A DNA stretch of 27,791 nt from CAYQPF01 sp964419225 (lineage in GTDB: Bacteria; Cloacimonadota; Cloacimonadia; Cloacimonadales; CAYQPF01): assembly GCA_964419225.1 (NCBI GenBank), contig CAYQPF010000059.1, positions 1-27,791 on the forward strand, read 5' to 3'. This document shows positions 15,908 to 25,333 of the stretch, one piece after another; the first letter of the stretch is position 1; the number at the start of each line of letters is the position of its first letter. The position numbers and the translations under genes are program-made. Under the pieces are notes generated by a model that made no database searches, had not been told where the DNA came from, and was given only the letters and a program-made list of their open reading frames with translations.

Positions 15908-18784
15908 ATGAGAGCAAAGAATTTAAGAATTATTGTTGTTCTATCGTTATTGTTTGTAACAGGCATTTTATTTGCAGACAAATTAGTATTGATTCGTTTA
16001 GATCAGGTTAAGGATTTGAACCATATGGAGAGTTTAAATTTGTCAATGTCGATGCAGACAAAGGAAATGATTTTAGTTTCTCTCGAGGATGAAAGAATTT
16101 TGCAAGTTAATCAGATTCCTTTTCAGATCCTGACACAGGATTTGGAAATTGATCCTGTTTTTGTAGTTTCTTCAACAAAGAATAAAAATGTAAGTGCCAG
16201 ATTTAAAAATTCTCAGATTGTCTATAAAAGCAATGAAACTTTGTTTGTAAAGGGGATCATAGGAAGAGAGTCTGAATTACTCTGTGACGGGTTCAAATTG
16301 GCGAAGATTCAAAAGACAAAAAATGTTTATCGAAACTTACATAAGTCATTGGTAATGAATAGTCGGAATACTGACAGAATTGATCAGAATGTCCTGAATG
16401 CCATAAGTGCTGATTCCATTCAAGTATATATGCAGAAACTGGAAGATTATGGTACGCGTTATGCCTTGGCACCCAATCGCTTTGAAATTGCTAATTGGTT
16501 AAAGGGAAAACTGGAAAGCTACGGTTATACAGATGTGGAAATAGATTCATTTTATCAAGCTGAATATCAGTCCTGGCAGGTGAATGTAATAGCAATATTA
16601 CCAGGAACTGAGATTACTGATCAATACACACTTCTTGGTGCACATTATGATAGTGATATAGCCGAGGGAGATCATTTTGTCATTGCTCCCGGGGCAAATG
16701 ATAATGCCTCTGGTGCTGCTTCATTATTAGAAACAGCCAGAGCCATGAAGGCTGTGAATTACCAACCCAAGACCTCAATCCGCTTTTGTTTGTATGCAAT
16801 GGAGGAATTTCAGCTTTTGGGCAGTATTTATGATGCGAATAAAGTAGCTCAGGAAAATATGAATATCCGATCTATGGTTTGTCTGGATTTGGTAGCCCGT
16901 CAGGTCAGTCCTACATGGAGGACAATGCTGTTACCTTATACCGGAGCAGAATTTCTTTTAAATGTAACCACTTCGATCTTGGATCAGATGCCCGATTTAG
17001 GTTATATCACGGCCACCTATGATATTAACAGAAGTGATAGCTGGTCATATTGGATGCAAGGCTATCCCGCTATCTTTTTAAGAGATTATGATGAAGATCC
17101 CAATTATCACACGATCAATGATCTTACAGCCAATTGTAATATGCCATATTGTCAAACTATGACAAAACTTAGTTCTTCCATTGTAATGTATATGGCTGAA
17201 ATTCCTACTACTCCTGAAAATTATCTGGTCAGAGATCTGGGGAATGGCACACAGTTACAGGTTTCATGGACTAATATTCCGGATATTGGGCCGGTGAATT
17301 ATCAAATTGAAGTAATCAATCAAAGCACTTTGGTCAGTCAGATATTTGATAACAGCCAGTCTCCCCTTATTCTTAGTAATTTGAACAATGGCACTGATTA
17401 TAAAGTTAAACTTACTGCTATAATCGGAGAGCATAATTCGATTACCCAGGAGAGATTGCTCAGTCCCAATTTGATACCCCTGCCTGTAGAGAATTTAGTA
17501 ATAACACCAAGACCTTCCGGGATTCAATTGGATTGGAATGCAAACACCAGCTTGGATATTGCCGGATATAGAATCTACCACACTTTAGATCAGGAGCAAA
17601 CACCTCAGTTATTGATTACTCTGCCTTCAAATACTCAGTCCTATTTACATCAAACCTCTGAGACAGAGGTCTGGCATTATTACGGTATTACAGTTTATGA
17701 TGAGCAGGGAAATGAAAGTCAGATGCTGCCTTTACAGGGTGGAAGAGTATTGACTTTGAACAAAGGAATCCTGGTCATAGATGATACCTTTAATGGAACC
17801 GGGACAATAATGTCACCTTCAGATGCCCAGGTAGATGATTTCTATGCTTCAATTCTAGAGAATTACACCGCAGACCAAATTGATACCGCAGAAATGAGTC
17901 AGCTTACTTTCTCGCATTTTGCACCATATTCCACGATAATTTACCATAGAAACAGTAATAATATAATCACTTTATTACCGTACATTCAAGCCTTAGCGAG
18001 TTACTTAGATGCCGGGGGAAACTTAATTATTTCAGCTTACAAACCCTCAATGGCTTTTAATGCGGGTACAAGTTATCCCATTGAGTTTTTTGAAGGAAGT
18101 TTTATGAGAGATTATCTAAAGATTAATGTTGCTCATATAATACAAAGTGCCAGGTTTCGTTATGCCCAGGCCGTGAATGATAATTTCCCGACGATCTATG
18201 CCGATTCGACCAAAATTCATCCGAATTTATATAATCGCTTGATGTATATAGAAGGCATTTTCCCGGAGTCTTACCTGGATGTTCTATATTTATATAAATC
18301 AGGATATGACAGTACTGCTGCACAGGCTGTAATGGATAATTTTCCTGTAGGAAGCTTATACAACGGAGATGACTTTAAGACTGCTACTTTCTCCTTTCCC
18401 TTTTACCAGATGGAAGAGAATGAAGCCCGACAGATTATGGAGTATTGCTTAACTTTATTTGGAGAGACGATGAATAGTGAGGACATTGTCAATTCTCCTA
18501 CAGTCAACTCGTATTTAAGAGCAAATTTCCCCAATCCTTTCAATCCCTCAACAACTATCAGCTATTATCTGCCAAAATCAGAAAATGTTGATGTCTCCAT
18601 ATATAATGTGAAAGGCCAGTTAGTAAAGAAAATGGAAATAGGACAACAGCAATCAGGTAATCATTCTATTGTCTGGAATGGTAAAGATCATACTGATAAA
18701 TCAGTGGGATCGGGAGTGTATTTCTATTCCTTGTCAACCAACGGAAAAGTAGTTGATACCAGAAAGATGGTGATGATAAAATGA
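15908..18784 (+). CDS. Secreted M28-family zinc peptidase with C-terminal sorting domain
   Basis: A 958-residue exported peptidase, probably an aminopeptidase releasing amino acids from peptides outside the cell. Signal peptide 1-23, a prodomain-like region (24-150), then the M28 domain (about 160-430). The two-zinc site is complete: His246 and Asp248 (GAHYDSD), Asp265 (GANDNASG), Glu299-Glu300 (YAMEEF), Asp327 (CLDL) and His401 (NYHTIND). FN3-like repeats cover about 435-610. A further uncharacterised alpha/beta segment (620-855) starts KGILVIDDTFNGTG and could be a flavodoxin-like or GATase-like fold without visible catalytic residues. The tail 868-958 (NFPNPFNPSTTISYYL ... GSGVYFYSL) is the type A sorting domain used by type IX secretion, so it is exported across the outer membrane. 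AAAAGGGAGT precedes the ATG. Confidence 0.93.
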   Translation: MRAKNLRIIVVLSLLFVTGILFADKLVLIRLDQVKDLNHMESLNLSMSMQTKEMILVSLEDERILQVNQIPFQILTQDLEIDPVFVVSSTKNKNVSARFKNSQIVYKSNETLFVKGIIGRESELLCDGFKLAKIQKTKNVYRNLHKSLVMNSRNTDRIDQNVLNAISADSIQVYMQKLEDYGTRYALAPNRFEIANWLKGKLESYGYTDVEIDSFYQAEYQSWQVNVIAILPGTEITDQYTLLGAHYDSDIAEGDHFVIAPGANDNASGAASLLETARAMKAVNYQPKTSIRFCLYAMEEFQLLGSIYDANKVAQENMNIRSMVCLDLVARQVSPTWRTMLLPYTGAEFLLNVTTSILDQMPDLGYITATYDINRSDSWSYWMQGYPAIFLRDYDEDPNYHTINDLTANCNMPYCQTMTKLSSSIVMYMAEIPTTPENYLVRDLGNGTQLQVSWTNIPDIGPVNYQIEVINQSTLVSQIFDNSQSPLILSNLNNGTDYKVKLTAIIGEHNSITQERLLSPNLIPLPVENLVITPRPSGIQLDWNANTSLDIAGYRIYHTLDQEQTPQLLITLPSNTQSYLHQTSETEVWHYYGITVYDEQGNESQMLPLQGGRVLTLNKGILVIDDTFNGTGTIMSPSDAQVDDFYASILENYTADQIDTAEMSQLTFSHFAPYSTIIYHRNSNNIITLLPYIQALASYLDAGGNLIISAYKPSMAFNAGTSYPIEFFEGSFMRDYLKINVAHIIQSARFRYAQAVNDNFPTIYADSTKIHPNLYNRLMYIEGIFPESYLDVLYLYKSGYDSTAAQAVMDNFPVGSLYNGDDFKTATFSFPFYQMEENEARQIMEYCLTLFGETMNSEDIVNSPTVNSYLRANFPNPFNPSTTISYYLPKSENVDVSIYNVKGQLVKKMEIGQQQSGNHSIVWNGKDHTDKSVGSGVYFYSLSTNGKVVDTRKMVMIK

Positions 18785-18871
18785 TGGAAAAGTTTAGGAT
18801 TTTCACAAATGGGCTGACGTGGGAGTCAGCCCCTACATACAGACAAAGGTATTTTCTCCCCTCACTAACAA
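18785..18871. other. Short convergent gap with a hairpin and AACAATTAACAA text
   Basis: It separates the converging M28 and COG2407 genes. The hairpin at 18811-18832 is the only structured element. ACAATTAACAATTAACAAC (18869-18887) is a short tandem unit that reaches into the last codons of the minus-strand gene. Confidence 0.6.
18811..18832. repeat. Hairpin GGGCTGAC/GTCAGCCC between converging genes
   Basis: A perfect 8-bp stem with loop GTGGGA. There is no T run on either strand. Position between two 3' ends suggests transcript end protection or termination; a mobile REP-like origin is equally possible. Confidence 0.6.
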
Positions 18872-20128
18872 TTAACAATTAACAACTATTTTCAGAACTA
18901 TTTTGTTTAACTCACAAAAGAGTTTTAACTGTGGTAGAAGATTGCCATAGGCGATGATTTGATGGTTACCCAATGAGTTATCCAGCCATTCCTGCACTTT
19001 ACCGTCAATTCTGATCACAGCTTGTGTACGGCATAAGAGTGGGTTTTTGAGATTTGTTTCTTCAATCCGGCCCTGAGCTATCAGCATAGTATTGAAATCA
19101 TTACCAAACCGGAAAATAGTAACTTCTTCTTTATGCAAAGAGCCTTCTAAGGCCACACTCAGGCCTGATTCCATGTGAGTTTTCAAAACAGGTTTCTCTG
19201 AGTTGATGAGCATTGAGGAGGGAATTGTACAATGGGCAAAAGTAATGGTTTGTTTTACCAGATCCACAGAAGAAGGATTGGCCATCCAGGCAGTGTGGCC
19301 TGTTATTTTTTGGATAATATATAAACCCATAAGTGCATGCAAATCTGATTCACATCCCGCAGTAATTCCCTCATCATTCAAAGAACTTAGAGCCATACAA
19401 GCAGTATGCTTGTTGTTCAGTAAATCAAAACAGCGAATAGTAAAGCCATCCAGTTTGTTCTCTTTCACAAGCATTTTAAGAGCGAGCCAGAGTTTGAATG
19501 AATTCTGAATATCTTCTATAGGTAAATTTTGAGAATTGCAGGAAAGCCATTTTTCGTAGAGGGGATGCATAAGATTGGCATGATCTAATTTTTCCAAATA
19601 ATCATCGATAAGTCCGGTGTTCAACTTTACAAAGGTGCTGCCAAAAGGAGCTTGAGTAACTTGTCTGGAGACGAGAAGCCAGTCAGAAGGTTCTCCGATG
19701 ATGCCCAGTCTGGAGTTTTTCAAAGTATCCATCAGATCACAGACTTTCTGAAAATCAGCAATGTTTTCTTTCAAATCAGGATCTGAAGATAAGCCATAGG
19801 CCATTTTAAGCTGATGAGTCTGACGGTAAATTGCAAAGATTTCCAAGGTTGCTGCGAGGGAGTTTTTATGAGGATGAGCCCAAAGCAGGATCGGTTTGTT
19901 CATAAACTGAATGATATGAGAAGCCAGGTTTTCAGTTCCACCTGTAGCAATCAGGAGAATTAAGCCTGTAATAGAACTATTAAGCAGTTTTTCTTTTAGA
20001 TCGGTTATTTCTTCCGGATATCCGAAATCAATACCAAATGCAATATTATTTTCTAAAAACCGCTTCTTCCAAACTTTAATCTTGTTCAAGGACTCTAATT
20101 CAGATGATAAAGTGATGATACCTAACAT
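18872..20128 (-). CDS. L-fucose isomerase-like protein (COG2407)
   Basis: A 418-residue protein read from the ATG at 20128, preceded by AAGGAG at normal spacing; a TTG five codons upstream (20143) would put the binding site inside the gene, so it is rejected. It belongs to the fucose/arabinose isomerase-like family. Residues 258-289 (AGCESDLHALMGLYIIQKIT, then GHTAWMANP) match the 'CE.D....L..Y.L..LTG.P..L.DP' block that holds metal ligands Glu260 and Asp262. TFAHCTIPSSM gives the later His299, and ESGLSVALEG and TIFRFG follow as usual. Sugar isomerases of this type need a divalent metal; the real substrate is unknown and not every COG2407 member isomerises a sugar. It follows the TIGR04076-like gene by 26 bp on the same strand. 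Its last codons lie in an AACAATTAACAA repeat, so the natural C-terminus may have been altered. Confidence 0.82.
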   Translation of the reverse strand: MLGIITLSSELESLNKIKVWKKRFLENNIAFGIDFGYPEEITDLKEKLLNSSITGLILLIATGGTENLASHIIQFMNKPILLWAHPHKNSLAATLEIFAIYRQTHQLKMAYGLSSDPDLKENIADFQKVCDLMDTLKNSRLGIIGEPSDWLLVSRQVTQAPFGSTFVKLNTGLIDDYLEKLDHANLMHPLYEKWLSCNSQNLPIEDIQNSFKLWLALKMLVKENKLDGFTIRCFDLLNNKHTACMALSSLNDEGITAGCESDLHALMGLYIIQKITGHTAWMANPSSVDLVKQTITFAHCTIPSSMLINSEKPVLKTHMESGLSVALEGSLHKEEVTIFRFGNDFNTMLIAQGRIEETNLKNPLLCRTQAVIRIDGKVQEWLDNSLGNHQIIAYGNLLPQLKLFCELNKIVLKIVVNC

Positions 20129-20154
20129 AATCAGCTCCTTCAAATCTTAAAGAC

Positions 20155-20601
20155 TTATCTCTTCAGGGCGTCCAATTCCTCGCGTGTTATCACAGATAAT
20201 TCAAAAATAACCTGGCCAAATCCACCACAACTTACGCCAGAATCATAACAACTACAGCGTTTGAATTTGATATTCATGGGAGATAATCCCGAATATATGA
20301 ATTCATTAGCAGCAAAAAGCAACATAGATGCATTATTCAATGCATAAACACAGATTTTGGCCGGACAGTATTGGGTTAAAATATTCCCGGCACCATCAAA
20401 ATACAGCTTATCACCTTCTTTATGTTGACTATTACAACCATGAGATTTAACAACAGTCAGTACTAAGACAGTATTGGCAACTTCCTTAGCTTTTTCGATT
20501 ACTTCTTCAGTAAGTGGATTATTTTTGAAATCTGCAAATTGTTCCTCATTGTAATTGAGTCTTTTTTTCAGAATTTGAAGTAATTTTTCATCTATAGGCA
20601 T
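20155..20601 (-). CDS. TIGR04076-like cysteine-rich small protein
   Basis: A 148-residue cytoplasmic protein of unknown function. The core VLVLTVVKSHGCNSQHKEGD (46-65), CPAKICVYAL (79-88) and RCSCYD...VIFEL (115-135) follows the layout of TIGR04076 proteins: 'V.V...KG.C...HKVGD.F', 'P.GIC..A', 'CPD...VVFE'. The first 45 residues are a helical extension beyond that family's usual length of about 90-100. Cysteines 56, 79, 84, 116, 118 and 125 are numerous enough to bind a metal or Fe-S cluster, which is an inference. AAAGGAG lies 6 bases before the ATG. It is the first gene of a two-gene operon with the fucose-isomerase-like gene and is divergent from the C25 peptidase gene. Confidence 0.75.
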   Translation of the reverse strand: MPIDEKLLQILKKRLNYNEEQFADFKNNPLTEEVIEKAKEVANTVLVLTVVKSHGCNSQHKEGDKLYFDGAGNILTQYCPAKICVYALNNASMLLFAANEFIYSGLSPMNIKFKRCSCYDSGVSCGGFGQVIFELSVITREELDALKR

Positions 20602-20780
20602 ACAAACTCCTTTAAGAAAAAATTTTGTTGAAAGCTTAGAATACTATGGTAGTCTGTCAATTAAAATGAACAATAGTTATAAGGATAATGATTTTTTTTT
20701 ATCAAAAACAGCTATTTGGAATAAAACTTGATATATAATTAGTGTTATTATAAATTGCAATCATAAATCTTGGAGGAATT
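20602..20780. promoter_or_regulatory. Divergent promoter region
   Basis: The 179 bp between the minus-strand Cys-rich gene and the plus-strand C25 peptidase gene must hold promoters for both directions. It is repeat-free and AT-rich. A perfect TATAAT lies at 20734-20739 in the plus direction, but its -35 position (near 20711) is poor, so the assignment is tentative. GGAGGAATT (20772-20780) directly precedes the peptidase ATG. Confidence 0.45.
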
Positions 20781-23700
20781 ATGAGAATTATATTTATCAT
20801 CATGGCAATAGCCATTTTAATACTTCCCTTATATGCAGAAAAAGTTGTTCTCACAGCCGGTGTTCAAGAATACCAACTTACCAGCAGACAAAATTCGGCT
20901 GATTCACAAGTTTTAAATCTGCAGATAAACAGCTTTGTCAAGAATACAGTAAAGATTGGAAATAGCGAGTATTGGCAGCTATCCTTGAATAAAGGTGCAA
21001 ACACTTGTGAAATAGGTTCACCTGACTTGCCCAAAGTTGCCGGAAGTATTATTATTCCTCCCACAGCGGGGATGAAGTTCAAAATAAACAAAGTAAAATT
21101 TGAAGATATGCCAATGACTATTGCTCCCTCCAGGGGTAATATTTTGCGAAATGTTAATCCTGCTGAGGTCCCTTATACATTTGCAGAAACTTATCAGAAG
21201 GATCAATTTTTCCCGAATGAACTCTTTGATTTAAGTAAACCCTATATCCTCAGAGATTTTAGAGGAATTACAGTTAATTTCCAACCTTTTCAGTATAATC
21301 CGGTGCAAAAGATTTTAAGAGTTTATACAGAACTGGAAATTGAAGTTTATTCAGAAGGCTTTGATGATTTCAACAGTCTGACTCAACAGCCCAATGGATA
21401 TAACAGATATTTCAAAGATATTTATGCAAACCATTTTTTGAATTTCTCTGATTACGAAATTCTCTATACCCAAGTCGATGAACACGGAAAAATTCTTGTG
21501 ATTTGTTACCCACAGTTCCTGAGTACCATGCAAACATATGTTGACTGGAAAAAGCAAAAAGGGATACCTACAGAAATGGTGGATGTAACAACCATCGGCT
21601 CTGCCTCAACCAGTATTATGGCCTATATTCAACAAAGATACAATCAGGATCCGAGCTTGACCTTTGTACAATTGGCAGGTGATGAAGCACAGGTTCCATC
21701 TCCGGTATATCAGGGGGGAGGAGCTGATCCTTCTTATTCTTTAGTAGCAGGGAATGACAGTTATCCCGACATTTTTATAGGAAGATTCTCTGCTGAGAAT
21801 ATTGCCCAACTTACGACTCAGGTGCAAAGAACTGTGTATTATGAGAAAAATCTGACGAGTGGTACCTGGTTGAAGAAAGGTATGGGAATTGGTTCCCAGT
21901 TCGGCCCGGGAGCTGACAGTGAATATGATTATCAGCATATAGAAAATATCCGGCAGGATTTGCTTAATTATGCTACTCATCCCTACAGTACAGTTGATAC
22001 AATATATGCGACTTCCACCATTGATGCTTCAATGGTGACAACCAATTTAAACGAAGGAAGAAGCATTGTGAATTATTGTGGGCATGGCAGTACCTCTTCC
22101 TGGGGAACTACTTCCTATTCTTCAGAACAGGTTAACACTTTACAAAATGATAATAAATTACCATTTATTATTTCTGCAGCTTGTTTAAATGGAAATTTTA
22201 CTTATACTACTTGTTTCGGAGAAGCCTGGCTGAGAGCTGTTAATCCCCAGACAAGTCAGCCTGTTGGAGCCATAGCTGCCTATATGTCCTCCCTTAATCA
22301 ATCCTGGAATCCCCCTATGAAAGGTCAGGATGAAATAATTGACTTACTGGTTTCGGATCAGTTGAATTCGATAGGCGGTCTCTTTTTCAACGGTTCCTGC
22401 AAAGTGCTTGATTTGTATGGTGCAGACGGTGTAACCACCTTCAGAACCTGGAATATTTTTGGAGATGCGTCTCTGCAGGTTCGCACTGACATTCCCCAGG
22501 AAATAACCCTTAACGCTCTCTCCTATATTCTCACCGGTATGGATAATTATGTTATCGAAACAAACACCCCCAATCTTCTGGTTTGTCTTTCCGACTCTCT
22601 TACCCACCAAATCATTGCTACAGCCATAACCAATGCACAGGGTCAGGCCACATTAACTTTTGCTCCCTTTACCGGTCCTCAGCAATTATTTTTGACCTTA
22701 TCAGGGTATAATATGGTTACAAAGATCAGATCAATTGCTGTGATGCCGAATAATACCGATTATGTAATGTGTGACGATCCGATTCTCGCTTCTCCTGCCT
22801 TTTATTTTTCGCAGGATCTGCATTTTGGTTTCTTATTTCGCAATATTGGAAATGTGAATGCTCACAATGTTAGCATTACTGTGCATACTGAGGATCCTTA
22901 TATCCAGTTGGTTGATAGTACCCAAACCATAGCTGATATCCCGGCCAATAGCCAATCGTCTCAACCTGCTATATTCAGTATGAATATAGTAAATAATCCG
23001 CCTGATCAACATGCAGGAGTGTTGGAGATCAGCATCAGTACCAGCACAGAAACCAGAGTATATAACAGATCTTTCTTGATTGGTGCACCTTTACTGAGCT
23101 TGGAGTTTTTGAGTGTTGAAGAATTGATGGGCAATAATAACGGAAGACTGGAAAGCGGAGAAACCGCCAGGGCAGTCCTTGATATATACAATAACGGACA
23201 TGCGGTAACAACGGATTTGGTGACTAACTTCTTTTGTAATAGTCCTTATGTTAGTTTAATAAATGCAACTCAGAATCTGGATCCGCTTGATATTGCCGGT
23301 TGGGGACAGACTCAGCTTGATTTTGAAATCACTGCCGATGCTCCGATGGGTATTTTTATTAATTTGTCAGTAATAATCAATTCAGGAAACTACGGATTTA
23401 CGGGTAACCGTTTATGTGATATTAATGTTCCGATTGAAGATTTTGAGACAGGTAATTTCAGTACTCTTCCCTGGCAGTTAAGCGGTAATCAGAATTGGCA
23501 TGTCGTTCAGGAACAAACCCCCGATGGGACTTATTGTGCCAAGTCCGGACCGATTGTCAGTGCTCAAAGTTCAGTACTGTCTGTGAGTATAAATATACCT
23601 TTTAACTCAGTTATTAAATTTAATAAGAAAACTTCAAGTGAACAGAGTTATGATTGTTTGAAATTTATGATAGATAATGCTATACTTGGGGAATGGTCAG

Positions 23701-24488
23701 GTCAGACAGATTGGAGTGAAGCAGCATTTCCTGTCACATCAGGAACGCATGTTTTCACATGGAAATATATGAAAGATGCGATGTATTCGGAAGGGTCGGA
23801 CTGTGTTTGGATCGACAAAATCAGATTTATTACTCCCAATGCAGAAACCCAGAACTCACCGGTGTTGGCTGTGGACAAAGACAGTTTGAATTTTGGCATG
23901 GTGTCCGCAGGAGCAGAAGCAACTCAGACTTTGTATGTCGGAAACAGTGGGGGAGAAGAGCTTGTCTGTAATTTTTATCTTCCGGAATATGTCTCAATCA
24001 CTCATGCAGACGGTACAGTTTTTAATCCGCATCTCATTATTCCTGTTGGAGCTGTGAAACCTTTGATAGTTCATTTTTCACCTTTTATGGCAACTCCTTA
24101 TGGGCATTTGCTGGTAATTACTACCAACGCAGCCATGAATTCTGTCCAAAATATTGAAATTTATGCTAATGGCGGAACTGTAAGTGATAATGATGCAAAT
24201 GCAGCAGAGGGACTGACAGAGTTAGGAAAAAACTATCCTAATCCGTTCAATCCTGAAACAAAGATCAGTTTATCATTGGGCAACCCAGGTCAGGTTAGGA
24301 TGGAGGTGTATAATATCAAAGGCCAGAAAGTCAAAACTCTGGTCAATGAGAGTATGCTAAAAGGAATACACACTGTGACCTGGAACGGTAAAGATAATAG
24401 TGGAGAATCGGTCGGTAGCGGAGTATATTTTTATCGGATGGTAACTAAAGATAAAGTATTAACACGCAAAATGCTGTTATTGAAGTAA
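20781..24488 (+). CDS. Secreted C25 (gingipain-like) cysteine peptidase with C-terminal sorting domain
   Basis: A 1235-residue exported endopeptidase. Signal peptide 1-19, then a C25 propeptide (about 20-200: GSPDLPKVAGSIIIPP, YILRDFRGITVNFQPFQYNP). The catalytic domain (about 235-570) has ILVICYPQFL, FVQLAGDEAQVPS, YPDIFIGRFSAE, VNYCGHGSTSSWG with His435 and FIISAACLNGNF with Cys468. The His-Cys spacing of 33 equals that recalled for gingipains. After it come Ig-like repeats (575-885), a jelly-roll segment (888-1018, DFETGNFSTLPWQL), an Ig domain of ASPM/SPD-2/Hydin type (1026-1131) and a sorting tail (1146-1235, NYPNPFNPETKISLSL ... GSGVYFYRM). It should act on external protein; which residue it cuts after cannot be read from sequence. 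It complements the M28 exopeptidase nearby. Confidence 0.95.
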   Translation: MRIIFIIMAIAILILPLYAEKVVLTAGVQEYQLTSRQNSADSQVLNLQINSFVKNTVKIGNSEYWQLSLNKGANTCEIGSPDLPKVAGSIIIPPTAGMKFKINKVKFEDMPMTIAPSRGNILRNVNPAEVPYTFAETYQKDQFFPNELFDLSKPYILRDFRGITVNFQPFQYNPVQKILRVYTELEIEVYSEGFDDFNSLTQQPNGYNRYFKDIYANHFLNFSDYEILYTQVDEHGKILVICYPQFLSTMQTYVDWKKQKGIPTEMVDVTTIGSASTSIMAYIQQRYNQDPSLTFVQLAGDEAQVPSPVYQGGGADPSYSLVAGNDSYPDIFIGRFSAENIAQLTTQVQRTVYYEKNLTSGTWLKKGMGIGSQFGPGADSEYDYQHIENIRQDLLNYATHPYSTVDTIYATSTIDASMVTTNLNEGRSIVNYCGHGSTSSWGTTSYSSEQVNTLQNDNKLPFIISAACLNGNFTYTTCFGEAWLRAVNPQTSQPVGAIAAYMSSLNQSWNPPMKGQDEIIDLLVSDQLNSIGGLFFNGSCKVLDLYGADGVTTFRTWNIFGDASLQVRTDIPQEITLNALSYILTGMDNYVIETNTPNLLVCLSDSLTHQIIATAITNAQGQATLTFAPFTGPQQLFLTLSGYNMVTKIRSIAVMPNNTDYVMCDDPILASPAFYFSQDLHFGFLFRNIGNVNAHNVSITVHTEDPYIQLVDSTQTIADIPANSQSSQPAIFSMNIVNNPPDQHAGVLEISISTSTETRVYNRSFLIGAPLLSLEFLSVEELMGNNNGRLESGETARAVLDIYNNGHAVTTDLVTNFFCNSPYVSLINATQNLDPLDIAGWGQTQLDFEITADAPMGIFINLSVIINSGNYGFTGNRLCDINVPIEDFETGNFSTLPWQLSGNQNWHVVQEQTPDGTYCAKSGPIVSAQSSVLSVSINIPFNSVIKFNKKTSSEQSYDCLKFMIDNAILGEWSGQTDWSEAAFPVTSGTHVFTWKYMKDAMYSEGSDCVWIDKIRFITPNAETQNSPVLAVDKDSLNFGMVSAGAEATQTLYVGNSGGEELVCNFYLPEYVSITHADGTVFNPHLIIPVGAVKPLIVHFSPFMATPYGHLLVITTNAAMNSVQNIEIYANGGTVSDNDANAAEGLTELGKNYPNPFNPETKISLSLGNPGQVRMEVYNIKGQKVKTLVNESMLKGIHTVTWNGKDNSGESVGSGVYFYRMVTKDKVLTRKMLLLK

Positions 24489-24507
24489 GTTTAGAACGCA
24501 ATATAAT
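24480..24507 (+). promoter_or_regulatory. Candidate sigma-70-type promoter for the DUF3667-SPL pair
   Basis: TTGAAG (24480-24485) and a perfect TATAAT (24502-24507) are 16 bases apart, with the -35 box inside the last codons of the C25 gene. The predicted start would leave a leader of only about 10 bases that barely covers the GGGGA binding site, which weakens the call; read-through from the C25 gene is the alternative. Confidence 0.3.
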
Positions 24508-24524
24508 ATTGAAGGCTGGGGATT

Positions 24525-25307
24525 ATGGAAGAAAAAAATGAACTTGCAGGAAGAGAATTAACTACTGTACCCTTGTGCTTAAACTGTAAAGCAGAGGTGT
24601 CCGGTAAGTACTGTGCAGAATGCGGACAATCTACATCAGTTGAACGGATAAGTTTAAAGTACTTCTTTGAAAGAATTTTACACGTTCTGGAGTTAGATAA
24701 AGGATTTGTTTTTACCATCTTGCAGATGATCAAGCATCCCCGCATAATGATTGAGGATTATTTACAGGGTAAAAGAAAAAATATAACTTCCTCTGTAAAA
24801 CTTATGTTTATAGTTTGCGTTATTATGGAAATTGTATTTCATTTTGTCAAGGATTCCGGTGGTGGCTTTGTGACTTCACTTCAGATACAGAATGAAAAGG
24901 TGCCATTACATCTGGAGCATTATCCCCGACTTGTCTTTTTAGGACTGATCTTTGCCTCTTCTATCGGCACAAGAATTGTCTATTATTTCAAAAAATACAA
25001 TTTTATGGAACATATTGTAATCAACTTCTTTGTTTTAGCGACAAGTCAGTTGTTAGCGACACTGTTCAGAGTAAGTGTTTGGGGACATTTTTCCGGAATA
25101 AATATGTTGTTACTGCTTCTTTTAGTGAACAGCTTTTACTATCGTATTTTTGAGAACGGAAAATTTACAAAAAAGGTATTCTTCCGATTTTGTGCTGTGT
25201 TCTTTATCAATAGCATTTTGGCTTTTTTTGTACTGATAGCTGTAGTTCTGGTTTACTACCTGTTTACCAGCCAAATTTTGGGTGTTCCCTCAGAATCGAT
25301 TAAGTAG
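24525..25307 (+). CDS. DUF3667 membrane protein with N-terminal zinc ribbon
   Basis: A 260-residue inner-membrane protein. The start holds a zinc ribbon, CLNC...YCAECGQ (Cys18, 21, 30, 33), followed by an amphipathic region whose layout GFVFTILQMIKHPRIMIEDY-LQGKRK is the DUF3667 signature. About five membrane segments follow (near residues 88-107, 132-150, 160-181, 187-205 and 222-250), the last two rich in Leu and Phe. No enzymatic residue set is visible and the family has no settled function. It starts 36 bp after the C25 stop with GGGGA upstream and lies 26 bp before the SPL-type gene, so an operon of these two is likely. Confidence 0.82.
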   Translation: MEEKNELAGRELTTVPLCLNCKAEVSGKYCAECGQSTSVERISLKYFFERILHVLELDKGFVFTILQMIKHPRIMIEDYLQGKRKNITSSVKLMFIVCVIMEIVFHFVKDSGGGFVTSLQIQNEKVPLHLEHYPRLVFLGLIFASSIGTRIVYYFKKYNFMEHIVINFFVLATSQLLATLFRVSVWGHFSGINMLLLLLLVNSFYYRIFENGKFTKKVFFRFCAVFFINSILAFFVLIAVVLVYYLFTSQILGVPSESIK

Positions 25308-25333
25308 TTCATAAGACTATTCACAGTGGTGAC

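Noticed and set aside
20129..20143. TTG start five codons upstream for the COG2407 gene
   Set aside because: The AAGGAG binding site would then be inside the coding region; the ATG at 20128 is at the right distance from it.
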